A stretch of DNA of 64,000 bases from JACCXM01 sp046328335 (GTDB taxonomy: Bacteria > Chloroflexota > Chloroflexia > Thermomicrobiales > UBA6265): NCBI GenBank assembly GCA_046328335.1, contig JAXLWU010000002.1:1-64000 (forward strand). Reading direction: 5' to 3'. The notes below the pieces were generated by a model, which saw nothing but the letters and a program-made list of their open reading frames with translations, did no database searches and was not told the origin of the DNA. A program made the position numbers and the translations under genes. This document shows positions 8,548 through 17,268 of this stretch, one piece after another (the first letter of the stretch is position 1; every line of letters begins with the position of its first letter).

Positions 8548-9078
8548 ATGACGCGGCTCCTGTCACTGGTCTCAGCCGTTTTCATGCTCCTGGGTGTCTC
8601 CGTGCTGGTTGCCCTGTCGCCGGTCAAGGCGCAGGACAGTACTCCTGCCGCTTTGGCGGCCCATCCAGTGGTCGGCCTGTGGCGCACTACCGTCACCAAT
8701 ACGGGAGCGCCGCCGGCGATTTCCTTCACCACGTTCCATGCTGACGGCACCTACCTCGAGGTGGTGCAAGATCCCCCAATCGTGGTCACTGGCCTCTGGC
8801 AGCCCACGGGCGAGCGGACGGCCACCGTGACCGCCTACAACTTCTTCGCCATCGACGACCGCCCGGTGGAGGGAGAGGTGCGGCTCACGGTCACGGTGGA
8901 CGAGACCGGCAACGCGCTGACGGAGGAGGGCACCGTCGTCGGGCACTACCAAGATGGATCTCTCGCCCTCGCAGTGGACTCGCCAGCGACGGCGACGCGG
9001 TTGCAGATCCAACCTGTAGAACCGCTGGGAACGCCGGTGCTGCCGGGCGAAGCCCCAGCCGGGACCCCGGCACCGTAA
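8548..9078 (+). CDS. Secreted protein of unknown function (lipocalin-like beta-rich)
   Basis: A 176-residue protein beginning with a signal peptide (MTRLLSLVSAVFMLLGVSVL..., cleavage probably after VKA). The mature part is beta-rich: HPVVGLWRTTVTNTG, FTTFHADGTYLEVV, GLWQPTGERTATVTAYNFF, DETGNALTEEGTV. This resembles small secreted beta-barrel proteins seen next to sensory systems. The tail is Pro/Thr-rich. ATG 8548 was chosen because GGAGG at 8535-8539 sits 8 bases upstream; a GTG at 8545 is possible. No enzyme motif is seen. Confidence 0.7.
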   Translation: MTRLLSLVSAVFMLLGVSVLVALSPVKAQDSTPAALAAHPVVGLWRTTVTNTGAPPAISFTTFHADGTYLEVVQDPPIVVTGLWQPTGERTATVTAYNFFAIDDRPVEGEVRLTVTVDETGNALTEEGTVVGHYQDGSLALAVDSPATATRLQIQPVEPLGTPVLPGEAPAGTPAP

Positions 9079-9542
9079 GCAGATCGATCATCCGACGGCT
9101 GCCGGGCGGACCTGTCCGGCAACCGTCTGGAAGCATCGTGCAGAAATCGTTCTATGCAGAGCCAGCGCGAGGAATCTTGTTCGTTGGCCCGCGCTACAGG
9201 AACGACGAGGTCCCTCGTTCCTCAGGACGACACAATCTCTGTGGGCCGTTGTGGAAGCAGATGCTGCTGGTACGTGCCGCACCACGTCAACCGACCTCCA
9301 ACGTTTTCTGCAACGTTCGGCTGCGGGCGGTTCCTGGTGCTTGAATGAAGCGCCGTACCTCGTCCCCCTTTTGGTTCGCGGACATTTCTGATTGCTGGTT
9401 CTGGACTCGTCAGTGCCAAGTAGTCGGTTTGACGAACCTCCGTCGATCTTGTCGCGCGGCAAACCAAGGAATTGATCGGCTCCTCAGTTCAGTCTCCGAT
9501 GTCGTTGATCGCGGCCAAATGAAAGCCTTCGATCCGATGTGA
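9079..9542. other. Intergenic stretch containing a family B repeat
   Basis: 464 bases. A divergent family B repeat covers about 9141-9235. The remainder has somewhat lower GC, and its short open frames have no recognisable domain and no ribosome-binding site, so I call no gene there. Confidence 0.5.
9141..9235 (+). repeat. Dispersed repeat family B, copy 2 (divergent)
   Basis: Contains GCCAGCGCGAGGAATCTTGT and CGAGGTCCCTCGTTCCTCAG, then GACGACACAATC, matching the order of motifs in the other family B copies. The left end is degenerate. Confidence 0.65.
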
Positions 9543-10484
9543 TCAGCCCTGGAAAATCCCCAGCGGCATGCAGGCGGAGACGATCCAGTTCGGCGCGTCA
9601 ACGGTTTCGCTGATCTTGAGGTCCATGGCGACGGAGCAGAGGATCAGCGCCTCATGGTCGTTGAGGCCGTGCTCGCGCTTCAGCCACTGGATCATGTAGC
9701 GGACCGCATTCTGGGTGTCGGTCCAGAGATCCGGCCCGTGGCCGGTGGTGCAGAACCAACCGGTGGTGTTCCAGGCACCGGTCATCGCGCCGGTCATTCG
9801 GTACTGCAACTCCGGCAGGTTCTCGCCTTTGCGGAGATCGAAGCGAAGTGTGACCAAGGCCTCCATCTCGATGCCGGTGCCGCACACCTCGCCATCGCCC
9901 TGGGTAGCGTGACAGTCGCCGCAAGAGAAGAGCGCGCCGGGGACCTCGACCGGCAAGGAGAGCGTGGTGCCGGCAACGAGTTGCCGGATATCGAGATTGC
10001 CTCCGACGCGGCGCGGGGGGACCGTGCTGTGCGAACCGGGTTCACCCGGCGCCAGGCCCATTACCCCGCAGAACGGCTCGAAGGGGAGGACGATGCCCGG
10101 CTTGAATTCGGCGCGGTCGCCCCCGGTGAGGTCCCAGTGCATCAGGTACGGGGTCTGGAACGCCGGGTCGTCCTTAAGGAGGTTGAATCCGGGCAGGACG
10201 AAGGAGTAGCCCCAGCCTTTGGGCCGCACCTCGATGATGTCGACCACCAGCGTGTCGCCGGGTTCGGCGCCGCGGAGGGCGACCGGTCCGCTGATCTGAT
10301 GGATCAGACCGAAATCGAGATTGAGCAGGTCACCGGCGACGGAATCGGGCGTGATCTGACCCCGGGTGATCTCCGGCGTTTCGAACACGACCGTATCCCC
10401 CGGTTCGATGGTCAGCGCTGGCGCCGCGTCACGGTCCCAGCGATAGACGATCGCGCTCTTGTCGAGATGATGCGTTTGCGGCAT
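9543..10484 (-). CDS. Acetamidase/formamidase family amidohydrolase
   Basis: A 313-residue protein from ATG 10484 (MPQTHHLDKSAIVYRWDRD). Family features are EPGDTVVFETPE, EPGDTLVVDIIEV, KPGIVLPFEPFCGVMGLAPG, GGNLDIRQL and the metal-site segment FSCGDCHATQGDGEVCGTG. Enzymes of the FmdA/AmdA family hydrolyse formamide or acetamide to ammonia plus the carboxylic acid, using a metal site. The length is normal (about 300-320). It is transcribed alone. Formamide hydrolysis would yield formate, a possible substrate for the formate dehydrogenase at 24.5 kb, but that link is inference. Confidence 0.9.
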   Translation of the reverse strand: MPQTHHLDKSAIVYRWDRDAAPALTIEPGDTVVFETPEITRGQITPDSVAGDLLNLDFGLIHQISGPVALRGAEPGDTLVVDIIEVRPKGWGYSFVLPGFNLLKDDPAFQTPYLMHWDLTGGDRAEFKPGIVLPFEPFCGVMGLAPGEPGSHSTVPPRRVGGNLDIRQLVAGTTLSLPVEVPGALFSCGDCHATQGDGEVCGTGIEMEALVTLRFDLRKGENLPELQYRMTGAMTGAWNTTGWFCTTGHGPDLWTDTQNAVRYMIQWLKREHGLNDHEALILCSVAMDLKISETVDAPNWIVSACMPLGIFQG

Positions 10485-10526
10485 GACCGGCCTCCTCCGC
10501 ACGAAATCTGCTGACTGGGAGAAGTA

Positions 10527-10690
10527 TCGCCGGAGGAGGGGGAAAGGGGGAAAGGCGGAGGGGGGTGTAGCAGCGCTCAGGGGGTGTCAGCCGCTGCGCG
10601 GCTTCAGGAGGTGAAGGGGGTGAAGGAGTACGAATTGTGGGGCGCTCGCCAAGGTCGTTCTCCTATCCCCCTTCCCCCCGTTCCCCCTTT
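10527..10690. repeat. G-run / C-run low-complexity tracts
   Basis: Bases about 10530-10562 contain successive runs GGAGGAGGGGGAAAGGGGGA and a following GGCGGAGGGGGG-like run. Bases 10661-10697 hold the complementary type (CCCCCTTCCCCCCGTTCCCC). Similar tracts occur at 18316-18440, 18503-18537 and 44578-44625. They could form G-quadruplexes. The segment between them is too degenerate to be coding. Confidence 0.7.
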
Positions 10691-10733
10691 CCCCTCACCC
10701 CGCCTTCGGCGAAAATGCACATCAACAAGTGAC

Positions 10734-11999
10734 ATGAAAGACCACGGGGAGGGATGTGTGGGGGCGGAAAAGGCGGCGTGGGCAAATTGGGCCGGGAATG
10801 TGCGAGTCTCGCCCCGGGTCGTGGTCAGACCTGAATCACTCGAAGCCTTGCACGCCGCGGTGATCGATGCCGCTTCACGTGGCGAGACCGTGCGCGTCGC
10901 GGGCGCCGGGCACTCCTTCGCGCCTCTCTGCGCTACGTCCGGCACCCTGCTCGATCTCTCCCGGCTGAGCGGTATCGAGCGGATCGATCCCCGAAGCGGG
11001 GACGCGACGATCCTGGCCGGAACGCGGTTGCACGAACTCGGCGCGCCGCTCCAGGCGGCGGGGCGAGCGCTCGCCAACCAGGGCGACATTGACCGCCAGG
11101 CGATTGCCGGTGCGGTGGCGACCGGTACGCATGGCAGCGGGCGCAAGTACGGCAGTTTTTCGTCGATGGTGCGCGCGGTCGAGATCATGACCGCGGACGG
11201 GGAACTGGTCACCATCGATGACGCCGATCCGGTGCGGTTACGCGCCGCGGTGCTCAACCTCGGACTTTTGGGGGTGATGACCCGGGTGACGCTGCGCACC
11301 GTGCCCGCCTACAAGTTGCGGGAGCGGAACGCGGCCTACGCCCTGGAGGAGACCCTGACCCTCTTTCTCAACGAGGAGCAGACGCGCCGCACCGCCGAGT
11401 TCTGGTGGCTACCCGCCCACGATGTCTGTGTGCTGAAATCGCTTGACGATACCGACGAGGAACCGTTCCGCTTCGATCAACCGGAAGCGCCGCCCGGTTC
11501 GCTCGCCCGCTACCTCAAGCCGGACCGGGTCGACTGGAGTTGGCGCAGTTACCCCTCGCAGCGCAGTTTCCCCTTCGTCGAGATGGAGTACACGATCCCG
11601 CTGGTTGCCGGGCCGGACGCGATTCGCGAGGTGCGGCGGCTGATGCTGACCCGCTACCCGGAGTCCACCTGGGCGGTGGAGTACCGCACCATGGCGGGCG
11701 AACAGAGTCTGCTCAGTCCGACGCAGGGCGCGGACAGCGTGACCATCAGTGTGCACGAGGCGGCCGACCGGCCGTACGAAGCCCTCTTTCAGGACGCGGA
11801 GTCGATCTTTCGCGCCTATGGCGGCCGTCCCCACTGGGGCAAATTGCACTGGCTGGGACGGGACGAACTGGAACGGCTCTATCCGCGGCTGGATGCGTTT
11901 CGCGTCGTCCAGTCCGCGCTCGATCCGGAGGGCGTTTTCGGCAACGACTACCTGGCGGCGCTCGGCGTGGCGGGGGAGCGGCGCGTGCAGGCGCGGTAA
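10734..11999 (+). CDS. FAD-linked oxidase, L-gulonolactone / D-arabinono-1,4-lactone oxidase family
   Basis: A 421-residue protein. I chose ATG 10734 (MKDHGEGCVGAEKAAWANWA) because upstream codons translate low-complexity repeat DNA. The PCMH-type FAD domain occupies about 25-190 (RVSPRVVVRPESLEALHAAV; VRVAGAGHSFAPLCATSGTL; GTHGSGRKYGSFSSMVRAVE). The C-terminal ALO domain has the conserved HWGKLH near residue 365. In this class the flavin-binding His is usually in VxxxGxGHS, and GAGHS is present. It probably oxidises a sugar alcohol or aldonolactone with O2 as acceptor, as alditol and gulonolactone oxidases do; the substrate is not decidable. Confidence 0.88.
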   Translation: MKDHGEGCVGAEKAAWANWAGNVRVSPRVVVRPESLEALHAAVIDAASRGETVRVAGAGHSFAPLCATSGTLLDLSRLSGIERIDPRSGDATILAGTRLHELGAPLQAAGRALANQGDIDRQAIAGAVATGTHGSGRKYGSFSSMVRAVEIMTADGELVTIDDADPVRLRAAVLNLGLLGVMTRVTLRTVPAYKLRERNAAYALEETLTLFLNEEQTRRTAEFWWLPAHDVCVLKSLDDTDEEPFRFDQPEAPPGSLARYLKPDRVDWSWRSYPSQRSFPFVEMEYTIPLVAGPDAIREVRRLMLTRYPESTWAVEYRTMAGEQSLLSPTQGADSVTISVHEAADRPYEALFQDAESIFRAYGGRPHWGKLHWLGRDELERLYPRLDAFRVVQSALDPEGVFGNDYLAALGVAGERRVQAR

Positions 12000-12159
12000 C
12001 GCCCACCGACAGCGACGATCACTGCCGTTGACGGCATCGTCGGCGTGGCGGGATGCTTGACATTCGCTCTCGCGCTCGTACGATTCGTTTACCGCAGCGT
12101 CACGGCAATCGCCCCGGCGCGCATCTGACGGCACGAGACTGCCGAAGAGGAGAGCGCCG

Positions 12160-12918
12160 ATGACGGGATTCGGGGTGCCGCGCTGCCTGCGCGTGGTCGC
12201 CAGCGCGGTTGGGTTGCTGCTCTGTGGGATGATGCTGCCGGCGCTGCTTGGGCGTGCCGGTGTTGCGGCACAGGATCAGTCGAACCGGGTGCCGATCCTC
12301 GCCTATCACAATGTCGACTACTCGGGAAGCGCCTATTCGGTGACCCCGGAACAACTGGACGCGCAGTGCCGCTGGTTGCTCGATAACGGGTACACGCCGG
12401 TCAGTATCGATGCCTTCTGGGACGCGGCGATGGGAAACAGCACCTTGCCGCCCAATCCGGTGATGTTGACCGACGACGATGGCTGGTCGAGCGCTCCCGT
12501 TTTTGCCCAGATCGTGGCGCAGTACGGATTCCCCGCCACGTTTTTCATCAACAACGTCTCGCCGCTGACCACCGATCAGATCGCCAATCTGGCGGGTTTC
12601 GGCGCGGTGGAGGCGCACACCGTCACCCACGCCCATCTCAACGGGCTCGACTACGACGGACAGTTCACCGAGATCAACACCAACAAGACATTCCTGGAAC
12701 AGACCACCGGGCAACCGGTGCGCTTTCTGGCCTGGCCGTTTGGCGAGCGCAACGACAGCGCGATCCAGGCCGCCAAGGATTCCGGGATGGTTGCCGCGTT
12801 CGGCCTCGGGGGCAACGCCGCCTGGATCGGGGCGCTCGATCCCTATCAGATTCCGCGCATCCTGATCGAGGTTGGAGACGATCTCACCTCGTTTGCGGCC
12901 AAGGTGAACGGCGCGTAG
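12160..12918 (+). CDS. Secreted polysaccharide deacetylase
   Basis: A 252-residue protein with an N-terminal signal/anchor segment (about residues 10-35) and a NodB-homology domain. It has PILAYHNVDY near 46, then MLTDDDGWSS (motif 1, TxDDG), FPATFFINN, VEAHTVTHAHLN (motif 2, HxxTHxxL type) and FLAWPFGERND (motif 3). The metal triad D-H-H is therefore present. Family 4 carbohydrate esterases remove N- or O-acetyl groups from peptidoglycan, chitin or other polymers outside the cell. Close relatives often start YHxV, as here. It is transcribed alone, convergent with the LuxR ATPase regulator. Confidence 0.9.
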   Translation: MTGFGVPRCLRVVASAVGLLLCGMMLPALLGRAGVAAQDQSNRVPILAYHNVDYSGSAYSVTPEQLDAQCRWLLDNGYTPVSIDAFWDAAMGNSTLPPNPVMLTDDDGWSSAPVFAQIVAQYGFPATFFINNVSPLTTDQIANLAGFGAVEAHTVTHAHLNGLDYDGQFTEINTNKTFLEQTTGQPVRFLAWPFGERNDSAIQAAKDSGMVAAFGLGGNAAWIGALDPYQIPRILIEVGDDLTSFAAKVNGA

Positions 12919-12921
12919 TCG

Positions 12922-15303
12922 TCACGCGCGTTCCGGTGGGTCGTCAACCAGGCCGAGCCGAACCGCGGCAACCGCGGCTTCAGCGCGATTGGCGGCGCCC
13001 AGTTTGCGCCGGATAGCGGCGACATGCGTTTCCACCGTGCGCGCGCTGAGATACAGACGGTCGGCGATGTCGCGGTCGGACGCGCCGGTCGCGAGCAGGC
13101 GCAGGACCTCGATTTCCCGCGGGGAGAGACCGGCTGGCCCGGCAAGGGCGCCGGCGGTGCGCGGGGCACTCACGGCGAAGGCCGTGGCCAGCGCCTCGTC
13201 ATACCCCAGGTCCCGACCGATTTGCTCCTCGGCCGTATACCGGCTTGTGCCGAGCGCCGTCCGCGCCGTCTGGCGGGTGCGCATGAAGCGCTCCGCTTCG
13301 TGCCCGGCGAGGGCGATGCCGCTCTCTTCCCGCAGATGTTCCGCCGCGCCAAGGAGACGGGCGCCGCGGGCCGCATCGCCCGCGCCGATCGTGATTTCAG
13401 CGAGACCACAAAGACTGTTGACGGTGCCCCAGACGTCTCTGGGGTCGCCGGGGAGTCGTAATTGCTCGTGGTAGAGGGCGACCGCGCGATCCCATTGCCC
13501 GAGTTGCCGGGTTACCCCCGCCAGATTCTCCAGCGCGGTGCCGATCCCCCAGCCAAAGCCGTTGTGCTGCCACAACGCCAGCGCCTCCTCGAATCGCGCC
13601 CCCGCTTCCGCCAGGTCCCCGCTGGCGAGCAGGGTCACCCCATGCCGATTGAGGGCGAAGGGGAGCCAATCGCGGTCGCCGCTGCCCCGCGCGACCGTTA
13701 CCGCCTCGTCCGCCGCCGCTCGCGCTTCCGGGAAATGGCCCTGAACGCCGAGCGCCAGCGAGCGCATTACCAGCGCCCTCGCCTCCAGCGCGGCGTCAGC
13801 GGCACGCCGCGCGTCGCTGAGCGCGGCGTCGGCAAGTGACACGGCCGAATCCTTGCCACGGAGCGCGGCGAGCCATGACGCGCCGCAGAGACCAGCGGCG
13901 CGAATCGCGGGATCGACCGTGGCGAGTTCGGGCATGGCAAGGAGACGATCGATCCAGCGCGCGTCCTCGCGTAGCGAGCCGCGCGTCGTCCAGTAGAGCC
14001 AGAGATCACCGATGAGGCCGAGAGCGATCGCCGCTTTACCCGTGGTGGTCGCGAAGTCGAGGGCAGCGGTGATATTGGCGCGCTCGGCGTCGAGGTGGGT
14101 GAAGGCCACGTCTTCGTCAACCTGGGCGAACGCTTCCCTCGCGCGGATGGCGACCTCGGCGGCGACCCACTCCGCGTGGCGCCGCAGCACCGGCTCCGCT
14201 TCTGTCGGGTGGGCGGCCAGCGCCTCGCGGCCGAACTCGCGAAGTGTTTCCAGCATCCCGTACCGGGGTTCGCCGGTGTCGTCGAGAATCTGAACGAGAC
14301 TGCGATCGATCAGCGCGGCCAGGAGATCGAGGGTTGAGCCGCCAGGTTCGGCCAGAGGGATGCCGTCCTGGCCGCGACTGGCGATCCACTCCGCCGCGTC
14401 AAGGGTGAATCCGCCGCGAAACACGGACAGGGAGCGGAACAGACGCTGGAGCGGTGGCGTGAGGAGATCGTACCCCCAGGTAATCGCCGCGCGCATGGTG
14501 CGATGGCGGGCCGTCGCGTCAATGGGACCAGTGGTGAGGAGGGGGAGCGCATGGTCGAGCCGGGCGAGCATGGCCCGCGGCGGCAGGATGCTGACGCGCG
14601 CCGCGGCGAGTTCGATCGCCAGCGGCAGACCATCGAGCCGACGGCAGACCTCCCCGATCGTCGCCACATCATCGGAGGTGACGGCAAAACGGCTGTCGCT
14701 TGCCTCGGCCCGCATGATGAACAGCCGGACCGCGGGCGCCGAACCGAGGTTGCCCACGGGCGACCTCGGTTCCGGCAAGGCCAGCGGCGGGATGACAAGA
14801 TGATGGGCGTCCGCCAGCGGCACCCGCTCGCGTGAGGTAATCAGGATGCGGAGGAGCGGCGCCGCCGCCAACAAGTCGCCAATCGCGGGCGTGGCCGCCA
14901 TCAGGTGATCCAGGTTGTCGAGCACGAGCATCATGGGCTTCCGCGCGAACGCGGAGCGGAGTTGCTCCCACCCATCGCCGCCATCGCCCCGATCGCGCAG
15001 GCCGAGCGCCGCGGCAACCGCGTGCGGAACGTGGTCCGGATCGGAGAGGGGGCAGAGATCGACGCCGAGGACGCCGCCGGGGAAGACTTCCGCGAGCTCT
15101 TCGGCAACCCGCACCGCCAGCCGGGTTTTTCCCACCCCACCTGGGCCGACGAGCACCAGCAAGCGGACATCATCACGGCGGAGCAGGGCGGTCGCGGTGG
15201 CGATCTCCCGCTCGCGGCCAACCAGTGCTGTCCGCGCGACGCGCACTCCGACCGGTGCGGTCGGACCTGGCGGGATGGTGCGTTCCAAGGCTTCCTGCTT
15301 CAT
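12922..15303 (-). CDS. Large LuxR-family regulator with AAA/NB-ARC-like ATPase and TPR-type helices
   Basis: A 793-residue protein from ATG 15303 (MKQEALERTIPPGPTAPVGV). The ORF extends 68 codons further upstream, but that extension is Cys-rich and non-conserved. Order: Walker A GPGGVGKT at residues 53-60; Walker B LVLDNLDHL; GLPLAIELAAARVSILPPRA (sensor/ARC region); winged helix; alpha-helical repeats over about 400-700; and a C-terminal LuxR HTH (LSPREIEVLRLLATGASDRD, then ARTVETHVAAIRRKLGAANR). Proteins of this STAND ATPase plan act as signal-gated transcriptional regulators. The ligand and targets are unknown. A paralogue of the same architecture is at 28.8 kb. Confidence 0.9.
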   Translation of the reverse strand: MKQEALERTIPPGPTAPVGVRVARTALVGREREIATATALLRRDDVRLLVLVGPGGVGKTRLAVRVAEELAEVFPGGVLGVDLCPLSDPDHVPHAVAAALGLRDRGDGGDGWEQLRSAFARKPMMLVLDNLDHLMAATPAIGDLLAAAPLLRILITSRERVPLADAHHLVIPPLALPEPRSPVGNLGSAPAVRLFIMRAEASDSRFAVTSDDVATIGEVCRRLDGLPLAIELAAARVSILPPRAMLARLDHALPLLTTGPIDATARHRTMRAAITWGYDLLTPPLQRLFRSLSVFRGGFTLDAAEWIASRGQDGIPLAEPGGSTLDLLAALIDRSLVQILDDTGEPRYGMLETLREFGREALAAHPTEAEPVLRRHAEWVAAEVAIRAREAFAQVDEDVAFTHLDAERANITAALDFATTTGKAAIALGLIGDLWLYWTTRGSLREDARWIDRLLAMPELATVDPAIRAAGLCGASWLAALRGKDSAVSLADAALSDARRAADAALEARALVMRSLALGVQGHFPEARAAADEAVTVARGSGDRDWLPFALNRHGVTLLASGDLAEAGARFEEALALWQHNGFGWGIGTALENLAGVTRQLGQWDRAVALYHEQLRLPGDPRDVWGTVNSLCGLAEITIGAGDAARGARLLGAAEHLREESGIALAGHEAERFMRTRQTARTALGTSRYTAEEQIGRDLGYDEALATAFAVSAPRTAGALAGPAGLSPREIEVLRLLATGASDRDIADRLYLSARTVETHVAAIRRKLGAANRAEAAVAAVRLGLVDDPPERA

Positions 15304-15571
15304 GGCGACTTCATTATCCGCGATGGCGCATGTGCCGGTAGCAAGTACGGAGTGCCCCGATTCAGGGTTTTTCCGGATGTGCGCACTCCCTCCCAGCCAT
15401 ACGCTGCAGGGGCACCTCAGGCAGGCCGGCCAGGACAAGGTGCAACACGCGGCGTTCCGACCAACCCGGGAGGGTCGGAACACCGCACAGGCACAAATCA
15501 CCGTCAAGAGGTGACGACATGGAACACTCGATCACACGGAGTGCAACAGGAACATGGCGCGGCGCCACCGG

Positions 15572-15804
15572 CGTCATATCGAGTGCGGATAATCACTGCG
15601 GTTTGCACGTGGCGAGCACCCTCACCCCAACCCCTCTCCCGTCGAGCCGGGAGAGGGGCTCTTGGCCGCCTCGCGGCCGTGCCGAGTCCACGCAAACGCC
15701 TGAAGACGGTCGTACCTCCCCTTGTGAGCCGTCGGGCCGGGAGAGGGGCTCGGCGCGTGGCGACCCGCGGGCAATGCGTCAGTCTTCATCCGCATTCCGT
15801 AACA
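15572..15804 (+). repeat. MITE-like element, copy 4 (long, divergent), running into the next gene
   Basis: Begins GTCATATCGAGTGCGGATAA and ends CTTCATCCGCATTCCGTAAC, degenerate versions of the terminal repeats. It contains two interior CTCTCCCGTCGAGCCGGGAG-type palindromes (15645-15665 and around 15730-15755). The right end lies inside the first codons of the choice-of-anchor-L gene, so the element probably supplies its start region. Confidence 0.65.
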
Positions 15805-17081
15805 TCGTGCCGATCGTGCTCGGGCTGGGGCTGGTCCTGGGCGGGATGAGTCCCGCGCTGGACGCATTCGCCAAAGGGCATCCCCAGCGGCACGCCCAAA
15901 GCCGCAGCGTCGCCAGTGAAGCGCGATCGCGGGAATCGCTGGCCGTCGCGAAAAAGGAGGTGCGGTCGCGCCGCGGTTCATCGCGGGCCGCGGGCGATCC
16001 ACTGGTGGTTCAGCAGCGGCTAGCGCAGGCGGCGGCAGATACCTTGCTGGGGTCCGGCGTCGCCATTTCCAACGTCCAGTTCACCGGCGCCCCGGCGGCC
16101 CTCGGCACCTTTGCCACCGGCGACGCGAACCTGATCGGTTTCCACAACGGCGTGGTGCTGAGCAGCGGGTTCATCAGCAATGTGGTCGGGCCGAATGTGG
16201 AGAGCGGCATCTCGGGCGAGAACGAAGCGGCGGGTGATGCCGATCTCGACGCCCTGCTCGATCCCGGCGACGACCCGACGGAAGATGCGGCGGTGCTGGA
16301 GTTCGACTTCGTGCCGGACACCAGCAAAGTCTCCTTCCGCTACGTCTTCGCCTCCGAAGAGTACCTCGAGTTCGTCGATGCGGGATTCAACGACGTTTTC
16401 GGGTTCTTCATCAATGGCGAGAACTGCGCCGTCGTCAATGGCGACGCGGTGTCGGTCGATTCGATCAACCCGGACCGAAACGCGGAATACTACCGCGACA
16501 ACGAAGCCGGATCGCTCCAGACCGAGATGGATGGTCTGACCACGGTGCTGACCTGCGGCGCGGATGTCAGCGCCGGCCAGACCAACCATCTCAAGTTGGC
16601 GATCGCCGACGTGGGCGATTCGATCTACGACACCAACGTCTTCATCCGCGCCGGCAGTTTCAGCAGCGGCGAGCCCGCGCCGCCCGACTGCACGAACGCG
16701 GTGGCGAGCCCGGCGCAACTGAGCGCGGTTCTGCCCAAGAAGCCGAAGAAGGGCAAGAAGAAGAAGCCGGTGAGCGCCTTCGCGGATGTCTTTGTCCAGG
16801 GCGTGACGGACCCAAACGGCGACGATCCGACGATCACCATCACCGGCATCCTGCAGGATGAAGCGGTGGGCAGCAAGGCGGACGCCTCCGGGATCGGCAG
16901 CGACCGGGCACGGGTGCGCCGCGAGGCCAATCCCAAGGGCGACGGCCGCATCTACCGCATCGGCTTCACCGCCGAAGATGGCCAGGGCGATACCTGCGCC
17001 GGCAGCGTCGATGTCGGGGTGAAACTCAAGGGGCAGACCCCGCACGGGAATCCCACCATCGATTCGACACGTCCGTCATAG
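15774..17081 (+). CDS. Secreted choice-of-anchor L domain protein
   Basis: A 435-residue protein from ATG 15774 (MRQSSSAFRNIVPIVLGLGL, a signal peptide). An open frame reaches 85 codons further upstream but only translates repeat DNA. Residues about 75-290 match the choice-of-anchor-L domain: LAQAAADTLLGSGVAISNVQ, IGFHNGVVLSSGFISNVVGP, AAVLEFDFVPDTSKVSFRYV, FASEEYLEFVD, NDVFGFFINGENCA and IADVGDSIYDTNVFIRAGSF. A Lys-rich hinge (KKPKKGKKKK) leads to a second beta domain. Such proteins are exported and often surface-attached; no sorting anchor is seen. A terminator follows at 17099. Confidence 0.88.
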   Translation: MRQSSSAFRNIVPIVLGLGLVLGGMSPALDAFAKGHPQRHAQSRSVASEARSRESLAVAKKEVRSRRGSSRAAGDPLVVQQRLAQAAADTLLGSGVAISNVQFTGAPAALGTFATGDANLIGFHNGVVLSSGFISNVVGPNVESGISGENEAAGDADLDALLDPGDDPTEDAAVLEFDFVPDTSKVSFRYVFASEEYLEFVDAGFNDVFGFFINGENCAVVNGDAVSVDSINPDRNAEYYRDNEAGSLQTEMDGLTTVLTCGADVSAGQTNHLKLAIADVGDSIYDTNVFIRAGSFSSGEPAPPDCTNAVASPAQLSAVLPKKPKKGKKKKPVSAFADVFVQGVTDPNGDDPTITITGILQDEAVGSKADASGIGSDRARVRREANPKGDGRIYRIGFTAEDGQGDTCAGSVDVGVKLKGQTPHGNPTIDSTRPS

Positions 17082-17098
17082 GCGAAAGCAAAACGGTG

Positions 17099-17127
17099 GC
17101 CGGGAGCGCGAGGCTCCCGGCTTTCTT
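17099..17127 (+). terminator. Rho-independent terminator of the choice-of-anchor-L gene
   Basis: GCCGGGAG (17099-17106) pairs perfectly with CTCCCGGC (17114-17121) and is followed by TTTCTT. It sits 17 bases after the stop codon. Confidence 0.8.
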
Positions 17128-17165
17128 GTGCGCGCTGGCAAGTCGGGGCGGCGTGTCGCACCGCT

Positions 17166-17253
17166 GGTGTCATTCCGAGCGGAACGCGAGGAATCTCGGC
17201 GTTCGCGGTAAACAGTGCAACAGCCGAGGTCCCTCCTGCGGTCGGGACGACAC
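17166..17253 (+). repeat. Dispersed repeat family B, copy 3
   Basis: Starts TGTCATTCCGAGCGGAACGC, continues GAGGAATCTCGGC and ends GAGGTCCCTCCTGCGGTCGG then GACGACAC. The copy at 5721 shares both ends. It lies between convergent genes. Confidence 0.8.
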
Positions 17254-17268
17254 AAGCGATGAACCGCC

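Noticed and set aside
15519..15773. N-terminal extension of the choice-of-anchor-L protein
   Set aside because: The 85 codons translate a divergent MITE-like element; the signal peptide starts at 15774.
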